64,000 nucleotides of DNA. Source: Cocleimonas sp. Its GTDB lineage: Bacteria; Pseudomonadota; Gammaproteobacteria; Thiotrichales; Thiotrichaceae. The notes beneath the pieces are model-generated. The model ran no database searches, was not told the DNA's origin, and worked only from the letters and a program-made list of their open reading frames with translations. Below, piece after piece: positions 60,351-64,000 of the stretch. How positions within the stretch are numbered: the stretch's first letter is position 1; the number at the start of each line of letters is the position of its first letter. Both the position numbers and the translations under genes were made by a program. The DNA lies in the NCBI GenBank assembly GCA_021647365.1, contig JAKIUW010000001.1, positions 110,526 to 174,525 of the forward strand. The letters are read 5' to 3'.

Positions 60351-60724
60351 CAAAAGATGATTCAATCAGTGTTCTCGGTGAGCCTTTAGAGCTTTGCGGT
60401 GATAACCCTGTCACAGGTTTCTTCCGAGATAGCCACTGTAATACCTGTGAAGAAGATTACGGTTCGCATACCGTTTGTATTCAAGCGAGTAAAGAGTTTC
60501 TAGCGTATTCAAAAGCGATGGGGAATGACTTATCAACACCTGCACCGCAGTTTGGCTTTGAAGGCTTAAAAGCAGGCGATGGCTGGTGTTTGTGTGCTGC
60601 GCGTTGGTTAGAAGCTTATGAAGAGGATGCCGCACCGCGAGTATTTCTATCAAAAACGCATCAACGTGCTTTAGAAATTATCCCACTGGATCTTTTAAAA
60701 AAGTATGCGACTGATTTGAATTAG
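60347..60724 (+). CDS. DUF2237 family protein
   Basis: A 125-residue conserved protein. The family pattern is clear: VLGEPLELCGDNPVTGFFRDSHCNT, DYGSHTVC, FLAYSKAMGNDLSTP, and GFEGLKAGDGWCLCAARWLEAYE, ending APRVFLSKTHQRALEII. Several conserved Cys suggest a metal or redox role, but no function is established for DUF2237. It has no signal peptide. It overlaps tadA by 4 bp (ATGA), so the two are translated together. Confidence 0.92.
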   Translation: MTKDDSISVLGEPLELCGDNPVTGFFRDSHCNTCEEDYGSHTVCIQASKEFLAYSKAMGNDLSTPAPQFGFEGLKAGDGWCLCAARWLEAYEEDAAPRVFLSKTHQRALEIIPLDLLKKYATDLN

Positions 60725-60810
60725 TGATAGACGATTGATTTACGTCAGTTTTACACAGAACCGTTTGCGCGTATAATGCGCCCCACCATTATTTTCTTTC
60801 GGTTTATACC

Positions 60811-61794
60811 ATGCCTAAATTTGTTGTTTGCGCTCTTTATCATTTTGTCATTCTAGAAGACTTCGAAGAGCTTCGTGATCCACTGCATAATGTGATGGAT
60901 ATTAATGGCGTGAGAGGAACCTTGTTATTAGCGCTAGAAGGTATTAATGGAACCATCTCTGGCACGCGTGAAGGCATCGATAATGTATTGGGTTGGCTTC
61001 GTAATGATCCTCGTTTTGCCAAACTCGACACCAAAGAATCTTACGATGATGAACTACCGTTTTATCGCACACGCGTTAAGCTTAAAAAAGAAATTGTGAC
61101 AATGGGTGTTGAAGGCATAGACCCTAAACATATTGTAGGTACATATGTTAAACCTAGAGATTGGAATGCCTTAATCTCAGACCCTGATGTTTTACTAGTG
61201 GATACTCGCAATGATTACGAAGTAGCTATTGGTACTTTCAAAGATGCCATCAATCCCGATACAACGGTATTTCGTGAATTTCCACAATATGTTAAAGATA
61301 ACTTAGATAAAAATAAGCACAAAAAAGTTGCCATGTTTTGCACCGGTGGTATCCGCTGTGAAAAATCTACGGCCTACTTAAAAACACAAGGTTTTGATGA
61401 GGTTTACCATCTTGAAGGTGGTGTGCTTAAATACTTAGAAGAAGTCCCCGAAGCAGAATCAATGTGGGAAGGTGAATGTTTTGTATTTGATAATCGCGTG
61501 TCAGTGAATCATCAATTAGAAAAAGGTATTTATGATCAGTGTCACGCTTGTCGAATGCCGATTACCGAAGATGATAAAAATCAAGAGCATTTCACTCATG
61601 GCGTAAGTTGTCATCACTGCCATGATGTAACCGATGAAGTACAAAAACAGCGCTATATCGAACGTCAAAAACAAATTGAATTAGCCAAGAAACGCGGTGA
61701 AGACCATATTGGTGGTGATGTAGTTAAGTTTGCTGATAAACATCGAGATGAAAAGCGTAAGTTTAAAGAAGCCCAGAATAAAAAGCATCGCTAG
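60811..61794 (+). CDS. trhO: tRNA uridine(34) hydroxylase TrhO, rhodanese domain
   Basis: TrhO (YceA) adds oxygen to C5 of uridine 34 in some tRNAs, giving 5-hydroxyuridine, using a rhodanese domain. The 327-residue protein has the N-terminal UPF0176 domain (about 1-115: ALEGINGTISG, RTRVKLKKEIVTMG), the rhodanese domain (about 120-220) with active Cys in FCTGGIRCEKSTAYL, and a Cys/His C-terminal part (CHACRMPI, CHHCHD), which may bind zinc. The Lys-rich tail is long. It ends near a REP-like pair. Confidence 0.95.
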   Translation: MPKFVVCALYHFVILEDFEELRDPLHNVMDINGVRGTLLLALEGINGTISGTREGIDNVLGWLRNDPRFAKLDTKESYDDELPFYRTRVKLKKEIVTMGVEGIDPKHIVGTYVKPRDWNALISDPDVLLVDTRNDYEVAIGTFKDAINPDTTVFREFPQYVKDNLDKNKHKKVAMFCTGGIRCEKSTAYLKTQGFDEVYHLEGGVLKYLEEVPEAESMWEGECFVFDNRVSVNHQLEKGIYDQCHACRMPITEDDKNQEHFTHGVSCHHCHDVTDEVQKQRYIERQKQIELAKKRGEDHIGGDVVKFADKHRDEKRKFKEAQNKKHR

Positions 61795-61818
61795 GTGCAA
61801 ATATTAAACTGCTCATAC

Positions 61819-61907
61819 CGTAGGTTGGAAGAGCGATAGCGTCATCCGACGTTGCGGGTTGAGAAAATATGGTCATATCGGATGACGCTCCGTTCTTCCG
61901 ACTTACG
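61819..61907. repeat. REP-like (GTAGG) inverted pair
   Basis: The left unit CGTAGGTTGGAAGAGCGATA then GCGTCATCCGAC (61819-61850) and the right unit TCGGATGACGCTCCGTTCTT then CCGACTTACG (61878-61907) are near-perfect inverse copies with 27 bases between. GTAGG-headed palindromes with GCGTCATCCGAC are a widespread gammaproteobacterial REP type. No RAYT gene is in the window. It lies after trhO. Confidence 0.75.
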
Positions 61908-62020
61908 TATACGCGTTGGGGCTTGATGGGTTTTAATATTCTCACTCTGTTTGCAAGTCATACATGCTTGACTGGTACAAAACTATTGACACCGTAGTGA
62001 AAACAATATAAATATTATTC

Positions 62021-62590
62021 ATGATAATATATTTCAAACTAATTAAAGTGTTTCAGGCTCTTTCAATAAATTCACGTATATTTGTACTTGGAATGTGCTT
62101 GCTAGTTTTCAATACAGAAATAGTCGCAAATGAATTACCTGAGGTCAATTACTATAATAGTATTGATTTAATTAAAAATATTTCTAATGAGTACGCTAAT
62201 AATATAGAAACGATTACAAAAAATCGGATAATTAGAGATAAACTATATAATGAAAAACTTAAGACAAATTTAGCTAAAAAGACTGTGAAACGAAGAAAGG
62301 GTGCTGTAAAAAAACAAGTAGCAAAAAAACAAAATATAGATAAGGAACAACCTGTTGTTTATGAAGTAAATGACTGTAAAAATAAGAACTCGTCTGTTCT
62401 ATTAAGAAATGGGATAGAATCTTGTTTTGATGTGGCAACAGATGTACCAACTTACACTCGCCCTATAAACCTCAATTCAGAGTATTTAGGTTTAGGTGTG
62501 AATTCTAGACCTATAGATTTAGGTATTACACCGTTAGATACAAGTAAGATTATGCTACTTGGTAAGAATGTAAATATATTAGATAGGTAA
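62021..62590 (+). CDS. Exported Lys-rich protein, unknown
   Basis: I do not recognise this 189-residue protein. It has a signal-like helix (about 18-37, ending VANE), a Lys/Asn-rich middle with KKTVKRRKGAVKKQVAKKQ (about 88-106), and a C-terminal part with two near-repeats (TRPINLNSEYLGLGVN and SRPIDLGITPLD). Two Cys (about 118 and 134) may pair. The gene is very AT-rich, with ATA and AAA codons, unlike trhO before it, so it is probably accessory. Flanking REP-like units on both sides suggest a loose, repeat-rich region. Confidence 0.6.
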   Translation: MIIYFKLIKVFQALSINSRIFVLGMCLLVFNTEIVANELPEVNYYNSIDLIKNISNEYANNIETITKNRIIRDKLYNEKLKTNLAKKTVKRRKGAVKKQVAKKQNIDKEQPVVYEVNDCKNKNSSVLLRNGIESCFDVATDVPTYTRPINLNSEYLGLGVNSRPIDLGITPLDTSKIMLLGKNVNILDR

Positions 62591-62746
62591 ATAAATATCT
62601 TAACGCGTTGATTTACCAGAAATTTCAAAAGCACCGCAGTGAGCCGTATGTGTAGGTTGATGAAATGGTATCCTCCCCCTAATTCGGCATCAAGTGCCAT
62701 AATTGGAGATGAAATATTCCCAATTAAACAGAGAAGAAAACCATAT

Positions 62747-62777
62747 TTGGAAGAACGATAGCGTCATCCGACCTACG
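62747..62777 (+). repeat. REP-like unit, single
   Basis: TTGGAAGAACGATAGCGTCA then TCCGACCTACG. It is a single copy of the REP type at 61819, 16 bp from the stop of the SecD-like gene. Confidence 0.7.
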
Positions 62778-62792
62778 TATACGGCTACCGTG

Positions 62793-63410
62793 TTACTTAT
62801 TTAGAATTGTTACTTTTTCAGGCAACTCTTTAAAGTTTAATAACGCTGCCGTACGATAATTAATGAATACTGAGTCAGTAAATACTATCTCTATGTATTT
62901 ACCCACTGTTCCAGAAATTTTAACTTTCGCAAGTATGTTTTTATCTAATTCAATAACTAAAATTTTTCCAGAAGCTGAATGTGTGTTTTTTTTCATTCTC
63001 TTTGCGGCGTCGTTTGACAATGTTAGCCTGAGTGATGGTCTATTTGTTTCATCAAAAGATGGCTTTGCATCAATTATATCCGCGTTTGTGAGCCAAGGAT
63101 CTGCCTCATTGATATAAGCACGAAACTGACCTTGTGTCTCAATATAATAGGGTAGTTCGTCATCGCTTACATCTGATTCATTGTTAAAGGTAAACGTAAT
63201 GGTCTTATTATCATTAATTTGACTCTTAACTTTTGAGAAAAAACCACCATATCTTTTATTCAATCTATCGCTTAAAACATGCTGAATTTCTTTGATATTT
63301 TTCTGAGACTCTACGCTAACAACAATTTCATTGTTTGGGCTAGATTGTCCAAATGAAATCCAAAAGAGCGCTACAAAAAGTAGGATAATAGTTTTATGGA
63401 ATACGTTCAT
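62793..63410 (-). CDS. Exported protein resembling the SecD P1 head domain
   Basis: A 205-residue exported protein. I start at the ATG at 63410 (MNVFHKT), which gives a good signal peptide (about 5-22, ending FGQSS); the frame continues to 63551 but that part runs toward the IS end. The mature part resembles the periplasmic P1 head of SecD: IETQGQFRAYINEADPWLTNADIIDAKPS, then LRLTLSNDAAKRM and GKILVIELDKNILAKVKISGTV. No membrane segments of SecD are present, so it is a standalone domain. Its job is not known. An IS21 end begins 113 bp upstream of the start and may have replaced its promoter. Confidence 0.7.
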   Translation of the reverse strand: MNVFHKTIILLFVALFWISFGQSSPNNEIVVSVESQKNIKEIQHVLSDRLNKRYGGFFSKVKSQINDNKTITFTFNNESDVSDDELPYYIETQGQFRAYINEADPWLTNADIIDAKPSFDETNRPSLRLTLSNDAAKRMKKNTHSASGKILVIELDKNILAKVKISGTVGKYIEIVFTDSVFINYRTAALLNFKELPEKVTILNK

Positions 63411-63523
63411 AGATAACCTAAAGCCAAGTTTAAAAAAGCAGTTGTTATAGTGGAAATTCAACGGAGGCACTAAGATTAAGTCTCGTTCCTGCATGGCTGT
63501 AATTGAGTATTGATAAGTAAATG

Positions 63524-64000
63524 TGTCAATGAGCATCCAAAATTGACCCACATAGGCATCGAATATTGACCCACCCTTGGGTTGTTATTTTAGCGCCTTT
63601 TGTTGGCTTTGTTTAAACCGATATGAATCATTTTTAGTCTCTATAATTGAGCAGTGATGCGTCACTCTATCGAGTAATGCTGTGGTCATTTTTGCATCAC
63701 CAAACACACTCATCCACTCTGAGAATTCTAAATTGGTGGTGATGATGACACTGGTTTTCTCATACAGCTTACTAATCAAGTGGAACAGTAGCGCACCGCC
63801 TGATTTTGGGAAGGGGATATAACCCAGTTCATCAATAATCACGCAGTCAACAAACTGTAATCGTCGAACTAAACTGCCTTGGCGTTGTTCTGTTTGTTCT
63901 TTGATTAAGGTATTGATTAAATCGACCGCATTAAAGAAACGTGTTTTCTGTCCACGTTGTATCAGCTCTGCGCCGAGCGCAATGGCGGTATGTGTTTTGC
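63524..64000 (-). mobile_element. IS21-family insertion sequence, right end, runs off the window
   Basis: The element end at about 63524 begins TGTCAATGAGCATCC and carries two direct repeats, CATCCAAAATTGACCCA (63534-63550) and CATCGAATATTGACCCA (63557-63573). Such multiple end repeats with TG...CA style tips are typical of IS21. The istB gene follows inside. istA and the other end lie beyond the right edge, so completeness and target duplication cannot be judged. Confidence 0.85.
63585..64000 (-). CDS. istB: IS21 helper ATPase IstB, 5' end outside the window
   Basis: IstB is the AAA+ helper that loads the IstA transposase on target DNA. The visible part is the C-terminal 138 residues. It opens at the window edge within Walker A (KTHTAIALG), then RFFNAVDLINTLIKEQ, Walker B VIIDELGYIPFPK, sensor ITTNLEFSEW, and the arginine-finger region ALLDRVTHHCSII. 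The apparent ATG at 63842 is internal; the frame stays open to 64000. No frameshift is seen in the part present, so the element may be active. Confidence 0.93.
   Translation of the reverse strand, partial: KTHTAIALGAELIQRGQKTRFFNAVDLINTLIKEQTEQRQGSLVRRLQFVDCVIIDELGYIPFPKSGGALLFHLISKLYEKTSVIITTNLEFSEWMSVFGDAKMTTALLDRVTHHCSIIETKNDSYRFKQSQQKALK

Noticed and set aside
1..64000. tRNA, rRNA or known riboswitch
   Set aside because: Reading all gaps over about 60 bp on both strands, I saw no TPsiC-like GGTTCRA stretch in a tRNA context and no rRNA sequence. A covariance-model scan would be the decisive test.

Overview
The window is chromosomal DNA of a fairly AT-rich gammaproteobacterium. Gene content and order are gammaproteobacterial throughout: caxA-kdsD-kdsC-lptC-lptA-lptB-rpoN-hpf-ptsN-rapZ, cmk/rpsA/ihfB/lapB/pyrF, aceE-aceF-lpd, xseA next to guaB, and bpt. 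A SoxK-like (SoxXA-binding) protein and a secreted Asn/Gly/Trp repeat protein resembling sulfur globule proteins suggest a sulfur oxidiser. The genus cannot be read from the sequence. No rRNA, tRNA or CRISPR array was found.

Layout: 1-877 holds the 3' part of an unknown gene. 1060-2891 is trpDC. 3097-8555 carries a helical protein of unknown function, a HIT protein, a Tnr3-like Nudix enzyme, a GH42-like secreted protein and an M17 aminopeptidase. 8836-14880 has the repeat protein, then cmk, rpsA, ihfB, lapB and pyrF. 14964-24471 (all minus strand) has mgtE and the LPS-transport/KDO/sigma-54 cluster. 24629-28865 has a PhoPQ-like two-component system, a PepSY-like protein, a DUF1287 protein and an Fnr-type regulator. 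28914-34237 has bpt and envelope proteins, including a coupled pair in which one protein carries helix-hairpin-helix domains and the other an OmpA-like domain. 34368-39408 is an accessory stretch: GFA and zinc-ribbon proteins, two tandem membrane-anchored LuxR-type proteins with a decayed gene copy between them, an EptA-like transferase, a small basic membrane protein and an RNA methyltransferase. 39467-45331 is the pyruvate dehydrogenase operon. 45586-61794 is the rnt / Rieske / xseA / soxK / guaB ... guaA ... tadA / DUF2237 / trhO neighbourhood. It appears to have been opened by an RstAB-like regulatory island with protease-like proteins between guaB and guaA, and by a VapBC + OLD-nuclease islet between guaA and tadA. 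61795-64000 is a degenerate end with REP-like palindromes, two secreted proteins and the start of an IS21-family element that runs off the right edge.

The most striking unexplained structure is a dispersed intergenic repeat. An arm of about 26 bp (ATCATGTAAAAGTG, a run of 6 to 13 G, then TGTGCT) occurs 22 times between 931 and 59851. Five pairs form short inverted-repeat elements of 66 to 179 bp, one of them a perfect 75-bp palindrome, and the other copies are solo. None lies wholly inside a gene. Copies sit at gene ends and operon joints, flank the defence islet, and in one case supply the last codons of a gene. No transposase in the window is linked to them. They look like a MITE or REP-like family, or an oriented genomic signal.
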